A stretch of DNA of 64,000 nucleotides from Verrucomicrobiota bacterium. GTDB lineage: Bacteria; Verrucomicrobiota; Verrucomicrobiia; Opitutales; UBA953. Shown in pieces: positions 1 through 8,846 of this stretch. Numbering within the stretch: position 1 is the stretch's first letter; the number at the start of each line of letters is the position of its first letter. The translations under genes were made by a program, and so were the position numbers. The notes below the pieces were generated by a model, which worked only from the letters and a program-made list of their open reading frames with translations, did no database searches and had not been told where the DNA came from. The stretch is taken from positions 80,328 to 144,327 of the forward strand of contig BJHS01000006.1 in the NCBI GenBank assembly GCA_014193315.1, read 5' to 3'.

Positions 1-121
1 CGGGCTTGATCAGCGACAGGATCGAACGGTCGATATAGTTGATCGTGGTGGCGAAGAACAGCAGGGCCAGAATGACCCATCGGTGCGAGGGGGCTCCGGA
101 GTTTTGAGCTGAGGTTGACAT
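1..121 (-). CDS. MFS transporter, N-terminal fragment (hexuronate/sugar-acid type)
   Basis: Only the first 40 codons are in the window; the gene runs off the left edge. The peptide starts MSTSAQNSGAPSHRW, then enters a hydrophobic helix ending in INYIDRSILSLIKP. An N-Y-x-D-R segment at the end of TM1 is typical of the anion:cation symporter branch of the major facilitator superfamily (ExuT, GudP, DgoT), which carries hexuronates and related sugar acids. The gene diverges from an operon ending in uxaC, which supports uptake of a hexuronate or its breakdown product. Substrate is inferred from context only; the family call is fairly safe although the sequence is short. Confidence 0.75.
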   Translation of the reverse strand, partial: MSTSAQNSGAPSHRWVILALLFFATTINYIDRSILSLIKP

Positions 122-143
122 AAATTCGGGGTGGGCCTACCAA
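115..143 (+). promoter_or_regulatory. candidate sigma-70 promoter of the hexuronate operon
   Basis: A perfect -35 hexamer TTGACA (115-120) is followed after a 17-base spacer by TACCAA (138-143), a weak -10 that matches three of six consensus bases. It would start transcription near base 150, about 75 bases before the first ATG of the operon. The -35 box overlaps the first codons of the divergent transporter gene, so the two promoters would be close. No clear operator palindrome was found in 122-225. Confidence 0.4.
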
Positions 144-225
144 ACGCCGATTTTGAAGCAAGTCCACCCCAGATGTCCTGTTGACGGAACCCGTCCATAA
201 AGCCACTAATCGATGGGATTACAAC

Positions 226-1212
226 ATGTCCAAACCGCGCATCCTTCTCACGACCACCTCCTTCCAGGACACCCCCGGCGAACACCACGCGATGCTGGCC
301 GCCACCGGCTGGGAGGTCGTCACGGCCCGCGGGCCCTTGAGCGAGGCCGACACCCTCGCGCTGGTCGGGGATTTCGACGGCTACATCTGCGGCGACGACC
401 TGATCAGCGCCGCCGTGATCGAGAAGGCCCTACCCCGGCTCAAGGTGGTCTCCAAGTACGGCATCGGCGTCGACAAGATCGACGTGAAGACCCTCACGGC
501 CAAGGGCATCCCTCTGCTCTTCACCCCCGGGGTCAACCACACCACGGTCGCCGAGCACACCTTCCTGCTCCTGCTCGCCCTGGAGAAGAACTTCTATTTC
601 CACACCGACTCCACCCGCTCCGGCGGCTGGAAGCGCAAGACGGGCCATGAGCTGCTCGACAAGACGATTGGCATCATCGGCATGGGCCGCATCGGCAAGG
701 AGGTCGCCATCCGCGCCCGCGCCTTCGGCATGAAGGTCGTCGGCTTCGACCTCTACTGGGACGACAAGTTCGCCGCCCAGCACGACGTGAAGCGCGCCGC
801 CACGATGGACGAGGTCTTCGGCGTCTCCGACTACCTCTCCCTGCACACCAACCTGACCCCCGAGACCCGCGACCTGATCCGCGCCGAGAACATCGCCAAG
901 ATGAAGAAGGGCGTGCTCATCCTCAACTGCGCCCGCGGCGAGATCGTCCATACCGACGACATCGCGGCCGCCCTGAAGTCCGGCCAGGTCGGCGGCTACG
1001 GCACCGACGTGCTCGAAGAAGAACCGCCGCGCGCCGATCACCCGCTCACGAAGATTCCGAACTGCGTCGTCACGCCGCACATCGGTTCCCGCACCGCCGA
1101 GAGCGTCCAACGCCAAGCCGTCGCCGCCGTCACGAACCTCATCCGCGCGATGCACGGCGAAAAGCCCCTCGCCCAGATCAACCCTGAGGTCCCGGTGACG
1201 AAAGTCGTCTAA
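226..1212 (+). CDS. D-isomer-specific 2-hydroxyacid dehydrogenase (phosphoglycerate dehydrogenase-like)
   Basis: 328 residues. It reduces a 2-keto acid, or oxidises a D-2-hydroxy acid, with NAD(P). The Rossmann nucleotide loop is GMGRIG (residues 152-157), and the catalytic triad of the family is present: Arg237 in NCARGE, Glu266 in DVLEEEP and His285 in TPHIGS. The length is that of a simple family member without the C-terminal ACT domain of SerA. The ATG at 226 is chosen over an in-frame TTG at 181 because it begins with the typical SKPRILLTT strand. It opens a five-enzyme operon with uxaC, so a sugar-acid-derived substrate is more likely than serine synthesis; the exact substrate is unknown. 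Confidence 0.85.
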   Translation: MSKPRILLTTTSFQDTPGEHHAMLAATGWEVVTARGPLSEADTLALVGDFDGYICGDDLISAAVIEKALPRLKVVSKYGIGVDKIDVKTLTAKGIPLLFTPGVNHTTVAEHTFLLLLALEKNFYFHTDSTRSGGWKRKTGHELLDKTIGIIGMGRIGKEVAIRARAFGMKVVGFDLYWDDKFAAQHDVKRAATMDEVFGVSDYLSLHTNLTPETRDLIRAENIAKMKKGVLILNCARGEIVHTDDIAAALKSGQVGGYGTDVLEEEPPRADHPLTKIPNCVVTPHIGSRTAESVQRQAVAAVTNLIRAMHGEKPLAQINPEVPVTKVV

Positions 1213-1234
1213 CACTCCCCGCGGCCATCCTCCC

Positions 1235-2329
1235 ATGAGCGAAGTTTTTCACGTCGTCCCCCGCACCGCCCACGAGGCGCTCGTCACCGCCGCCTACGTC
1301 AAGCGCGGCTTCGGCGCGAAGGAGTCGGCCCAGGCCGCCCAGATGGCCAGCATGGCCACGCACCACGGCATCCGCACCCACAACGCCCTCAAGGCGCTGC
1401 ACCTCGACGAACTGTTTGGTTCCGGCGCCAAGGTCCCGGGCTGCACGCCCAACGCGACTGTCACGAAGAAGGCCTCGCGCTTCGAGGCGGCCGAAGTCTG
1501 GGACGCCCACCAGAAACTTGGCCAGGCCGTCGCCGTCGACGCCATCGAACGCTGCATCGAGCTCGCCGACAAGTACGGCGTGGGCACGGTCTCCGTCGAC
1601 AACGCCTTCCACTACCTCTGGGGCGGCGGCTACGTGATGGAAGCCGCCAAGCGCGGTTACATCGCCTACACGAACTGCACCGCCACGCTCGCGGAAGTCG
1701 TCCCCTTCCAGGGCAAGTTCCCGACGCTCGGAACCAATCCGCACTCGTGGGGCTTCCCGACGACCAAGGAACTCGGTTTCCCGATCGTGATCGACTGGGC
1801 CACCTCCGTCATCGCCATGGGCCGCGTCCAGGTGCTCAAGCGCGAAGGCAAGATGCTCCCGCCTGACGCCGCCGTGGACAAGGACGGCAAGGTCACCCTC
1901 GACCCGAACCAGGCCGTCTCGCTCATCCCATTCGGCGCCCACAAGGGCTACGGGCTCTCGCTCATCAACGAGATCGTCGCCGGCTTCATCGGCGGTTCCC
2001 TGCCGACTATCCGAAGCCGCACGCACGTCCCCGGCGAGAAGCAAGCCTGCGCCTTCTTCTTCCAGGTGATCCACCCCGAGGCCATGAGCTCCGGCGCCTT
2101 CGCCCAGGGCCGCACCCAGGGCCAGAACGTCAAGGCCGTCCTCGACGACGTCCTCGGCCACGGCAACGAGAAGTGCATGCTCCCCGGCCAGCTCGAGGCG
2201 ACCTTCGCCGCGCGCAGCCAGAAGGCCGGCGGCCTGCTGTTCTCCAAGGCCGAAGTCGAAGCCTTCAACGAGATTGCGTCCCACATCGGCCACAAGCCGT
2301 TCGACCTCGCCGCGTTGCCCACCGGCTGA
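1235..2329 (+). CDS. LDH2-family (malate/L-lactate dehydrogenase-type) oxidoreductase
   Basis: 364 residues of the LDH2/YiaK fold, unrelated to classical lactate dehydrogenase. The family includes malate dehydrogenases, ureidoglycolate dehydrogenase and 2,3-diketo-L-gulonate reductase. Visible family segments are the catalytic-His region ATHHGIRTHNAL near residue 45, the TNCTATLAEVVPF and LGTNPHSWGFP blocks around residues 145-170, IVIDWATSVIAMGRV, and the late glycine-rich GAHKGYGLSL. It lies 22 bases after the 2-hydroxyacid dehydrogenase and 32 before the kinase. In this context a role like YiaK (reduction of a diketo sugar acid) is plausible, but the sequence alone does not prove the substrate. 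Confidence 0.85.
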   Translation: MSEVFHVVPRTAHEALVTAAYVKRGFGAKESAQAAQMASMATHHGIRTHNALKALHLDELFGSGAKVPGCTPNATVTKKASRFEAAEVWDAHQKLGQAVAVDAIERCIELADKYGVGTVSVDNAFHYLWGGGYVMEAAKRGYIAYTNCTATLAEVVPFQGKFPTLGTNPHSWGFPTTKELGFPIVIDWATSVIAMGRVQVLKREGKMLPPDAAVDKDGKVTLDPNQAVSLIPFGAHKGYGLSLINEIVAGFIGGSLPTIRSRTHVPGEKQACAFFFQVIHPEAMSSGAFAQGRTQGQNVKAVLDDVLGHGNEKCMLPGQLEATFAARSQKAGGLLFSKAEVEAFNEIASHIGHKPFDLAALPTG

Positions 2330-2361
2330 GCCCCCCTCAAAACCCAACCCTACTCACAACC

Positions 2362-3459
2362 ATGGCCCTCCAGATCAAGCCGGCGAAGGAATGCGCCTTC
2401 GACCAAGTCTCCCTCGGTGAAATCATGCTCCGCCTCGACCCGGGCGAAGGCCGCGTGCGCACCACGCGCCAGTTCCAGGTCTGGGAAGGCGGCGGTGAAT
2501 ACAACGTGGCCCGCGGCCTCCGCAAGTGCTTCAACCTCCGCACCTCCGTGTGCACGGCGTTCGTCGACAATGAAGTCGGTCGCCTACTCGAAGACTTCGT
2601 GATGCAGGGCGGCGTGAACACCGACTTCATCAAGTGGCGCGAGGACGACGGCATCGGCCGCACGGTCCGCAACGGCCTCAACTTCACCGAGCGCGGCTTC
2701 GGCATCCGCGGCGCCGTCGGCGTCCCGGACCGCGGCAACACCGCGGCCTCGCAGATCAAGCCCGGCGACTTCGACTGGGAACACCTCTTCGGCAAGCTCG
2801 GCGTCCGCTGGCTCCATACGGGCGGCATCTTCGCGGCCCTCTCCGAGACCACGGCGCAGGCCACCATCGAGGCCGTCAAGGCCGCCAAGAAGCACGGCAC
2901 CATCGTCTCCTACGACCTGAACTACCGCCCTTCCCTCTGGAAGACCATCGGCGGCCTGAAGAAGGCCCAGGAAGTGAACCGCGAGATCGCCAAGTACGTC
3001 GACGTGATGATCGGCAACGAGGAGGACTTCACCGCCTCCCTCGGCTTCGAGGTCAAGGGCGTCGACCACAACATCTCCAAGATCGAGACCCAGCCCTTCA
3101 AGGACATGATCGCCGAGGCCGTGAAGCAGTTCCCCAACTTCAAGGTCGCCGCGACCACCCTGCGTCGCGTGATCACCGCCACGAAGAACGACTGGAGCGC
3201 CATCTGCTGGCACGACGGCAAGTTCTACGACAGCATCAAGTTCCCCGAGCTCGAGATCCTCGACCGTGTCGGCGGCGGCGACAGCTTCGCCTCCGGCCTG
3301 GTCTTCGGCTTCCTCGAACACAACGACGCCCAAAAGGCCGTGAACTACGGCGCCGCCCACGGCGCGCTGGCTTCGACGACCCCCGGCGACACGTCGATGG
3401 TCACCCGCAAGGAAGTCGAGAAGCAGCTCTCCGGCGGCGGCGCCCGCGTCGTGCGCTAA
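2362..3459 (+). CDS. PfkB-family sugar kinase (2-keto-3-deoxygluconate kinase-like)
   Basis: 365 residues. A ribokinase/PfkB kinase that would phosphorylate a sugar or keto-sugar acid with ATP. The N-terminal [10 protein letters not shown] segment and the [11 protein letters not shown] block (residues 47-57) resemble KdgK proteins. The PfkB signature [12 protein letters not shown] (residues 301-312) carries the catalytic Asp307. The ATG at 2362 is preferred because in-frame upstream sequence overlaps the previous gene and is not kinase-like. The leader is A/C-rich with no Shine-Dalgarno sequence. Its place beside an SDR and uxaC fits 2-keto-3-deoxygluconate as substrate; that is inference from context. 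Confidence 0.85.
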   Translation: MALQIKPAKECAFDQVSLGEIMLRLDPGEGRVRTTRQFQVWEGGGEYNVARGLRKCFNLRTSVCTAFVDNEVGRLLEDFVMQGGVNTDFIKWREDDGIGRTVRNGLNFTERGFGIRGAVGVPDRGNTAASQIKPGDFDWEHLFGKLGVRWLHTGGIFAALSETTAQATIEAVKAAKKHGTIVSYDLNYRPSLWKTIGGLKKAQEVNREIAKYVDVMIGNEEDFTASLGFEVKGVDHNISKIETQPFKDMIAEAVKQFPNFKVAATTLRRVITATKNDWSAICWHDGKFYDSIKFPELEILDRVGGGDSFASGLVFGFLEHNDAQKAVNYGAAHGALASTTPGDTSMVTRKEVEKQLSGGGARVVR

Positions 3460-3506
3460 ACCAACCACCCCAATACCCGATACTCCAAACTCGATACTCT
3501 AGACTC

Positions 3507-4277
3507 ATGTCCTCCCTCGATCTCTTCTCCCTCAAAGGCCGCACGGCCGTCGTCATCGGCGGCACGGGCGAACTCTGCGGCGCCATGGCCGAAGGCTTCG
3601 CCTCCGCCGGCGCCCACGTGATCCTCGTCGGTCGCGACCCCGCCAAGGCCGACGCCCGCCTCGCCAAGATCAAGGCCGCCGGCGGTTCCGGCGAGTTCCT
3701 CTCGTGCGAAGCCACCCACAAGGCCGAACTCGTCAAGCTGCGCGACGGCATCCTCGCCAAGCACGGCAAGGTCGACGTCCTCGTCAACGGCGCCGGCGTC
3801 AATTCGCCCACGCCCTTCCTGGAGATCGACGAGGCGCAGATCGACAAGATCCTCACGGTGAACGTCAAGGGCGTCATCTTCGGCTGCCAGGTCTTCGGCG
3901 AGGCGATGGTCGCCGCCGGCAAGGGCTCGATCATCAACCTCGGCTCGGAATCCGGCATCCTGCCGCTCTCCCGCGTCTTCACCTACTCGGCCTCCAAGGC
4001 CGCGGTGCACAATCTCTCGAAGAACCTCGCCCGCGAATGGGCCGCCAAGGGCGTCCGCGTCAACACGCTCGTCCCGGGCTTCTTCCCCGCCGAACAGAAC
4101 CGCAAGGTGCTCACCCCTGAGCGCGTGGCGATGATCCTCGGCAAGACCCCGATGAACCGCTTCGGCGAAGCCAAGGAACTCATCGGTGCCTCTCTGCTTC
4201 TCGCTTCCGACGCCGGCAGCTTCGTCACCGGCGCTGAGATCGTCGTCGACGGCGGCTTCGCCGCGATGTCCATCTAA
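3507..4277 (+). CDS. short-chain dehydrogenase, probable fructuronate reductase (mannonate oxidoreductase) type
   Basis: 256 residues, classical SDR length. The catalytic residues Ser147, Tyr160 and Lys164 (YSASK) and the NGAG structural motif (residues 94-97) are present. The cofactor loop reads [10 protein letters not shown]: the usual TGxxxGxG has Met in place of the last Gly, a form seen in SDRs annotated as D-mannonate oxidoreductase. Such enzymes reduce fructuronate to mannonate, the step after UxaC, whose gene follows 15 bases later. The 47-base gap upstream contains CGATACTC twice. Substrate assignment rests on the operon. Confidence 0.8.
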   Translation: MSSLDLFSLKGRTAVVIGGTGELCGAMAEGFASAGAHVILVGRDPAKADARLAKIKAAGGSGEFLSCEATHKAELVKLRDGILAKHGKVDVLVNGAGVNSPTPFLEIDEAQIDKILTVNVKGVIFGCQVFGEAMVAAGKGSIINLGSESGILPLSRVFTYSASKAAVHNLSKNLAREWAAKGVRVNTLVPGFFPAEQNRKVLTPERVAMILGKTPMNRFGEAKELIGASLLLASDAGSFVTGAEIVVDGGFAAMSI

Positions 4278-4292
4278 GCGAGACCGACGACG

Positions 4293-5699
4293 ATGGCCTT
4301 CATGGACGACCACTTCATCCTCTCGACCGGCACGGCCCAGCGGCTGTTCCACGGCGTGGCGAAGGACCAGCCGATCGTCGACTACCACTGCCACCTCAGC
4401 CCGAAGGACATCGCCGACGACCGTCGCTTCGAGGACCTCACGGCCATCTGGCTCGCGGGCGACCACTACAAGTGGCGCGCGATGCGGGCCAACGGCGTCA
4501 GCGAAGACCTGATCACCGGCGACAAGTCCACCTCCCGCGAGAAGTTCCAGGCCTGGGCCGAGACGGTCCCGTCCACGCTCCGGAATCCCCTCTTCCACTG
4601 GACGCACCTCGAGCTGCGCCGCCACTTCGGCATCCAGGACGTCCTCGAAGGCGCCACCGCCCAGAAGATCTGGGACGAGGCCAACCGCCAGTTGAAGCAC
4701 GGCGACCTCACGGCCCGCGGCATCCTCAAGCTGATGAAGGTCCGCGTGGTCGGCACCACCGACGACCCGGCCGATTCGCTCGACCTGCACCACCAGATCG
4801 CGAAGTCCGGCTTCGGCACCAAGGTCGTCCCGACCTATCGCCCCGACGCGTGCCTGAAGGTCCGTACGCCTGACCGCGTGCAGGCCTGGGCCAAGCGCCT
4901 CGCCGCCGCCACGGGCAAGGGCGCCGACACCTTCGCCGGCCTAATCGCCGGCCTCAACCAGCGCCACGACGACTTCGCCGCCGCCGGTTGCCGCGCCTCC
5001 GACCACGGCCTCGACTACCTGCCGGACGCCGCCTGCACCGAAGCCGAAGCCAAGGCCATCTGGGAGAACGCCATCGCCGGCAAGGCCGCCACGCTCGAGG
5101 AAGCCGAGAAGTTCACGGCCTTCATCATGCTGCATGTCGGTCGCCTCAACCACGCCAAGGGCTGGGCCACCCAGCTCCACCTCGGCGCGGTCCGCGACCC
5201 GAACCTCGGCCTGCTCAAACGCCTTGGCTCCGACGCCGGCTGTGACACCATCGGCGACTTCCGCCAGGGCCCGGGCCTCATCCGCTGGTTCGGCACGCTC
5301 TCGGGCGAGAACGCCCTCGGCAAGACGATCCTCTACAACCTCAACCCCGCCGACACCGCGCTCTTCGCCTGCCTCCCGGGCTCGTTCCAGGACGGCGTCA
5401 CGCCGGGCAAGATCCAGTACGGCTCCGGCTGGTGGCTCCTCGCCCAGGAACGCGCGCTGCGCGACCAGATGAACGCGCTGTCCGACCTCGGCCTGCTCAG
5501 CCGCTTCATCGGCATGATCACCGACTCCCGCTCCTTCCTCTCCTACCCGCGCCACGAGTACTTCCGTCGCATCCTGTGCGACCTGGTGGGCCAGGACGTC
5601 GAGTCGGGCCGCATCCCGGACCGCAAGGACTGGAACGAACGCCTGATCGCGGACGTCTGCTACGGCAACGCGAGCGAGTACTTCGGCTTCAAGGCCTAA
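4293..5699 (+). CDS. uxaC: glucuronate/galacturonate isomerase UxaC
   Basis: 468 residues, the full usual length. UxaC converts glucuronate to fructuronate and galacturonate to tagaturonate and belongs to the amidohydrolase superfamily. The N-terminal metal-binding motif DYHCHLSP (residues 30-37) is clear, as are FHWTHLELRRHFGI and the late segments MITDSRSFLSYPRHEYFRR and DVCYGNASEYF. The enzyme defines the operon as a hexuronate pathway. Mannonate dehydratase (UxuA) and the KDPG aldolase are not in the window; they may lie beyond the left edge. Confidence 0.95.
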   Translation: MAFMDDHFILSTGTAQRLFHGVAKDQPIVDYHCHLSPKDIADDRRFEDLTAIWLAGDHYKWRAMRANGVSEDLITGDKSTSREKFQAWAETVPSTLRNPLFHWTHLELRRHFGIQDVLEGATAQKIWDEANRQLKHGDLTARGILKLMKVRVVGTTDDPADSLDLHHQIAKSGFGTKVVPTYRPDACLKVRTPDRVQAWAKRLAAATGKGADTFAGLIAGLNQRHDDFAAAGCRASDHGLDYLPDAACTEAEAKAIWENAIAGKAATLEEAEKFTAFIMLHVGRLNHAKGWATQLHLGAVRDPNLGLLKRLGSDAGCDTIGDFRQGPGLIRWFGTLSGENALGKTILYNLNPADTALFACLPGSFQDGVTPGKIQYGSGWWLLAQERALRDQMNALSDLGLLSRFIGMITDSRSFLSYPRHEYFRRILCDLVGQDVESGRIPDRKDWNERLIADVCYGNASEYFGFKA

Positions 5700-5705
5700 G
5701 GCGAT

Positions 5706-6110
5706 ATGTGGCGTCGCCTCCGCGAGCCGGTCACGCGTACCCTCTGGGCTCAGCCCGACCGTGAGCCAACCGTCGCGGAGACAGCGTTGCTCGGCGGTGC
5801 GGGGGGCCTGTTGATCGCGCTACTGGCGGACCGGTTCGGCGAATGGCATCTCGGGCTAATCGACCTGCGAAACGATTGGCTCAGCCTCCTACCCGCATTA
5901 TGGCTGACCCAGACCGTCTGGCGAGGGTTTACGCAACTGCCGTTCGACCGCACCTCCGTGACGGCGGGCCTCAGCGGCTTCTTACCCTACCTGGCTTTTG
6001 CCGGCCGTTCGTCCGCACCCTTACCCGACCGCTGGTGGCTTGGCTTAGCCCTTTTCTTGGCGGCCTTCATCCTGGGGTTTATTCTTGAACGACGTCAAAA
6101 AGACAGCTGA
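5706..6110 (+). CDS. small integral membrane protein of unknown function
   Basis: 134 residues, starting 6 bases after uxaC, so probably in the same transcript. Hydrophobic stretches are visible at about residues 25-45 (LLGGAGGLLIALLA), 58-72, 85-100 and 112-128 (WWLGLALFLAAFILGF), giving three or four membrane helices, and the protein ends in a basic ERRQKDS tail. No enzymatic motif was recognised. It is not an obvious transporter subunit. The close spacing suggests co-expression with the catabolic genes, but it may belong functionally with the thioredoxin that follows. Confidence 0.6.
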   Translation: MWRRLREPVTRTLWAQPDREPTVAETALLGGAGGLLIALLADRFGEWHLGLIDLRNDWLSLLPALWLTQTVWRGFTQLPFDRTSVTAGLSGFLPYLAFAGRSSAPLPDRWWLGLALFLAAFILGFILERRQKDS

Positions 6111-6147
6111 GGCTTGCCAACGGCCGTATCCAGAAGATGCTGGCCCC

Positions 6148-6684
6148 ATGCGCACCCTCGCCCTCCTCGCCACTCTCCTCACTCTCCCGTCTTTCGCCGC
6201 CGACAAAAAGGAGAAAACCTACGACCTTCGTGACTTCGGCTGGGGCAAGTCCGTGAGCGGCCCTTCGGCCACCATGGGCAAGCTCAACGGCAAGGCCGTC
6301 GTCCTTGAGTGCTGGGGTGTCAAGTGCCCGCCCTGCATCGCCAGCCTGCCGCACATGCAGGAGCTCTCCGAGAAGTATAAAGACACCCTCGTGGTGATCG
6401 GCGCCGAGTGCCAGGGCCACACCGCCAAGGAAATCGCCGTGGTCACCAAGAAGGCCGGCGTCGAGTACGCCATCGTCTCCGGTCTACCCAAGACCCCGAT
6501 TCAGTTCTCGGGAATCCCCAAGGTCTTCGTCTTCGACAACAAGGGCAAGCTGGTCTTCGACGGCAACCCCGCCGACGCCGGCTTTACGGAAGCCGTGAAG
6601 AAGGTCGCCGAGAAGGCCGACGCCAAGGCCGCCCCGACGACCGCCCCGGCCCCGGGCGCCAAGCCCGCCGCCGCGAAGGCCTAA
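6148..6684 (+). CDS. exported TlpA-like thioredoxin-fold protein
   Basis: 178 residues. The first 17-18 residues (MRTLALLATLLTLPSFAA) form a Sec signal peptide, so the domain acts in the periplasm. The redox motif is CPPC (Cys60-Cys63) after VVLECWGVK, followed by a cis-Pro block GIPKVFVFD typical of TlpA/ResA-type thioredoxins involved in disulfide reduction or cytochrome c maturation. A C-terminal tail rich in Ala, Pro and Lys extends past the domain. The ATG at 6148 is chosen because it gives the signal peptide; an in-frame TTG lies upstream. The partner protein is unknown. Confidence 0.85.
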   Translation: MRTLALLATLLTLPSFAADKKEKTYDLRDFGWGKSVSGPSATMGKLNGKAVVLECWGVKCPPCIASLPHMQELSEKYKDTLVVIGAECQGHTAKEIAVVTKKAGVEYAIVSGLPKTPIQFSGIPKVFVFDNKGKLVFDGNPADAGFTEAVKKVAEKADAKAAPTTAPAPGAKPAAAKA

Positions 6685-6687
6685 GCG

Positions 6688-7041
6688 ATGTCGGCCCTTT
6701 CCGAACGTCTGCTCGAGAACCTCGGCGACGGGATCGGCTTCTGGGAAATCAAGGGCCGCCCCATCTACAACGGGGTCATTGGTCTGGTCTGCGCGTACCA
6801 TGCCGTCCGCGGCGACGCGGCCTTACTCCGCTGGAGCGATACCGCCAACCTGACTGGCTTCCTGGGCTTCGTCATCGCGGCCAACGCGGTCTACTGCGCC
6901 GCCTACGTCCCCGACCAAGCCTTCCTGCTGACGCCCTTCCGGGACGGCTGGCGGCGCTGGCGCTGGCTCCTGCTGGCCTTCGGGACCTTCTTCGCCTGCT
7001 TGCTCGCTCACGCCGTGCTTGGCGGCCTGAAGGACGCCTAA
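6688..7041 (+). CDS. small membrane protein of unknown function
   Basis: 117 residues, 3 bases after the thioredoxin gene. Three likely membrane helices lie at about residues 26-42, 54-73 (TGFLGFVIAANAVYCAAYV) and 93-112 (WLLLAFGTFFACLLAHAVL). A basic stretch RDGWRRWRWR-like precedes the last helix. No known family was recognised. It is last in the plus-strand run and meets the end of alr, with only 7 bases between the two stop codons. The tight spacing hints that it works with the TlpA-like protein, which is inference. Confidence 0.6.
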   Translation: MSALSERLLENLGDGIGFWEIKGRPIYNGVIGLVCAYHAVRGDAALLRWSDTANLTGFLGFVIAANAVYCAAYVPDQAFLLTPFRDGWRRWRWLLLAFGTFFACLLAHAVLGGLKDA

Positions 7042-7053
7042 GCGGGCCTTAGG
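7037..7053. other. small hairpin formed by two convergent stop codons
   Basis: CCTAAG (7037-7042) and CTTAGG (7048-7053) form a six-base-pair stem around a CGGGC loop. The stem contains the TAA stop of the plus-strand gene and the TAA stop of alr on the minus strand. There is no U-run on either side, so it is at most a weak bidirectional transcription or RNA-stability element. Confidence 0.3.
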
Positions 7054-8194
7054 TCCGGTCGGTGCGATAGACTCGCTGGACCCGCTGCGTGAGGGTGCAA
7101 AGGGCTTCCCAGGGGATGCAATCGGCCCAAGCGCAGAACTCGCCGACGGTGATGCGTTCAGCGCCCTGGGCACCGAGGATCGTGGCGATATCGCCGACGG
7201 CCGCCGCGGGCACGTCGGTGACGTCGATGACCGTCTGATCCATCGTCACGCGACCGAGGATCGGGCAGCGACGGCCATGGAGAAGGAAACTTCCGCGGTT
7301 GCTGGCGGCCGTGGGGACGCCGTCGCCGTAGCCGACGGCAACGATCGCAACCCGCGAGGCGCGGGCGAGGACCTTGGTGCGGTTGTAACTGATCGCCGTG
7401 CCCGCCGGCAGGTCCTTCACCAAGACGACGCGGGCGTGGAACGAAAGCACCGGCTCGGGCCGCAAGCTCGCGAGGAAAGACCCCGCGGACGGCGGTAAGC
7501 CGTACTGCATGAGCCCGATACGCACCGCATTGAACGGCGAAGCCGCCGAGAAACTCTCCAGCCCGGCGCTGTTGTCGGCATGGACGAGCAGACGGGCGCG
7601 CTCGGCGGTCGGAACATCGGCCAATAAAGCCAAGAAGATGCGCCGCTGCTCCGCCGTGAAGTCGGTATCGGCGTCGGCCTCCGAAAAATGGGTGTACAGC
7701 CCCCGCCAGTCCAAGTGCGGGGCCGTGCGTACGTAGGCGATCAATTCGCGGGCGTTCGCATGCCAGACGCCCGCGCGCCCCATCCCCGTGTCGACCTTGA
7801 TGTGCACGCAAACCTGCCGACCCGCCGCGGCCGCGCATCGTTCGACCGCTTGGGCTTCGTCGCGGGAATTCAACGTCACATCCAAGTCCAACGCGATAGC
7901 TCGCGGCATCTCCGACGGCAAGGTGGGGCTGAGCAGGAGAATCTCGGCCTCATGCCCGACCTCGCGAAGGCGGGCGGCCTCGTCGACGTTCGCGACGGCG
8001 AAGCAATCGACCCCGGCTTGCAGAAGCCGCGTCACCACCTCGGGCATGCCATGGCCGTAGGCATTGGCTTTCACGACCGCCACGTAGCGGACATGCGGCG
8101 GCATGGCCTGCTTGATCCGACCGACGTTGCGATCGATCGCCGGCAGGTCGATCTCGACCCAGGCGCGCGTGGCATGGGGGCTGGCCGGGCTCAT
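7049..8194 (-). CDS. alr: alanine racemase
   Basis: 381 residues. A PLP enzyme that interconverts L- and D-alanine for peptidoglycan synthesis in the cytoplasm. The N-terminal TIM-barrel carries the PLP lysine in VVKANAYGHG (Lys42). The C-terminal beta domain carries the second catalytic base, the Tyr in AISYNRT, and GRVTMDQTVIDVTDV. The length is normal. The start ATG overlaps the tsaB stop codon by four bases, a translational-coupling arrangement. It is the last gene of a six-gene minus-strand run that begins with trpG. Confidence 0.95.
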   Translation of the reverse strand: MSPASPHATRAWVEIDLPAIDRNVGRIKQAMPPHVRYVAVVKANAYGHGMPEVVTRLLQAGVDCFAVANVDEAARLREVGHEAEILLLSPTLPSEMPRAIALDLDVTLNSRDEAQAVERCAAAAGRQVCVHIKVDTGMGRAGVWHANARELIAYVRTAPHLDWRGLYTHFSEADADTDFTAEQRRIFLALLADVPTAERARLLVHADNSAGLESFSAASPFNAVRIGLMQYGLPPSAGSFLASLRPEPVLSFHARVVLVKDLPAGTAISYNRTKVLARASRVAIVAVGYGDGVPTAASNRGSFLLHGRRCPILGRVTMDQTVIDVTDVPAAAVGDIATILGAQGAERITVGEFCAWADCIPWEALCTLTQRVQRVYRTDRT

Positions 8195-8841
8195 ACGGGA
8201 CCGCGGTGGCGTTCCCCGTCCCAGGTCGCGTAGTCGGCGGCGGGATTAAGGGCTTCGGGCTTGGCTTCGAGGCGTAGCAAGCCTGGCGTCGCGAACAGCG
8301 ACGGCAAGAGCGACCACGGCGTCGGCACGACTCGCGCACCGGCGAAGATCATCGCCGCAGCCTCCGTGGTTGCGACGATCGGAAGGCCGAGGGCCAAGAC
8401 CTGCGCAGGCTTAAGTTCCGCGGGAGCGTCGAACGCACCCTCGGCAGTGACCACGAGGGTATTCCAACGCTTCAGGCGAGACTCCAGGGCAACGACGAAA
8501 GGGCGCGACTGGCCGGGAACCAAGGCGGCTTGCGCGACCGCGGCCAGCGATTCCCAGACGAAGATCGGACGGGGCTCGAGGGTGGCCCAGGCGCGGGCCG
8601 CCAGGGCAGCGACGCGGATACCCAAGATCGAACCAGGCCCGACGCACACGGCGAACGAACGGATGTCGGCCAAAGTGAGGCCGGCGGCGCGCAAAGCGAC
8701 TTCCGCACAGCCGAACGTCGCCTCGAGCGCGCCTTCCGCGGCGACGCCTTCACCACACCAACGGCCGTCGCGCAAGACACCGACCCGGACGCCGACGCGG
8801 GCGGAACCGTCGAGGACAAGGCAGGGTTCGGGCGGTCGCAT
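8191..8841 (-). CDS. tsaB: tRNA threonylcarbamoyladenosine biosynthesis protein TsaB (divergent)
   Basis: 216 residues. TsaB is the non-catalytic ASKHA-fold partner of TsaD in making t6A37 on ANN-decoding tRNAs. The diagnostic block is VGPGSILGIRVAALAARAWA (about residues 67-86), matching the family pattern GPGSFTGLR followed by a small-residue helix. The N-terminal strand CLVLDGSARVGVRVGVL matches the family start. The C-terminal half is diverged. It overlaps alr by 4 bases and follows the HIT gene by 5. Assignment is good but weaker than for its neighbours. Confidence 0.8.
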   Translation of the reverse strand: MRPPEPCLVLDGSARVGVRVGVLRDGRWCGEGVAAEGALEATFGCAEVALRAAGLTLADIRSFAVCVGPGSILGIRVAALAARAWATLEPRPIFVWESLAAVAQAALVPGQSRPFVVALESRLKRWNTLVVTAEGAFDAPAELKPAQVLALGLPIVATTEAAAMIFAGARVVPTPWSLLPSLFATPGLLRLEAKPEALNPAADYATWDGERHRGPV

Positions 8842-8846
8842 GGGGT

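Noticed and set aside
2634..3506. N-terminal extension of the SDR reading frame through the kinase gene
   Set aside because: The upstream frame is arginine- and proline-rich shadow of the PfkB gene; the SDR begins at ATG 3507 with a normal N-terminus.
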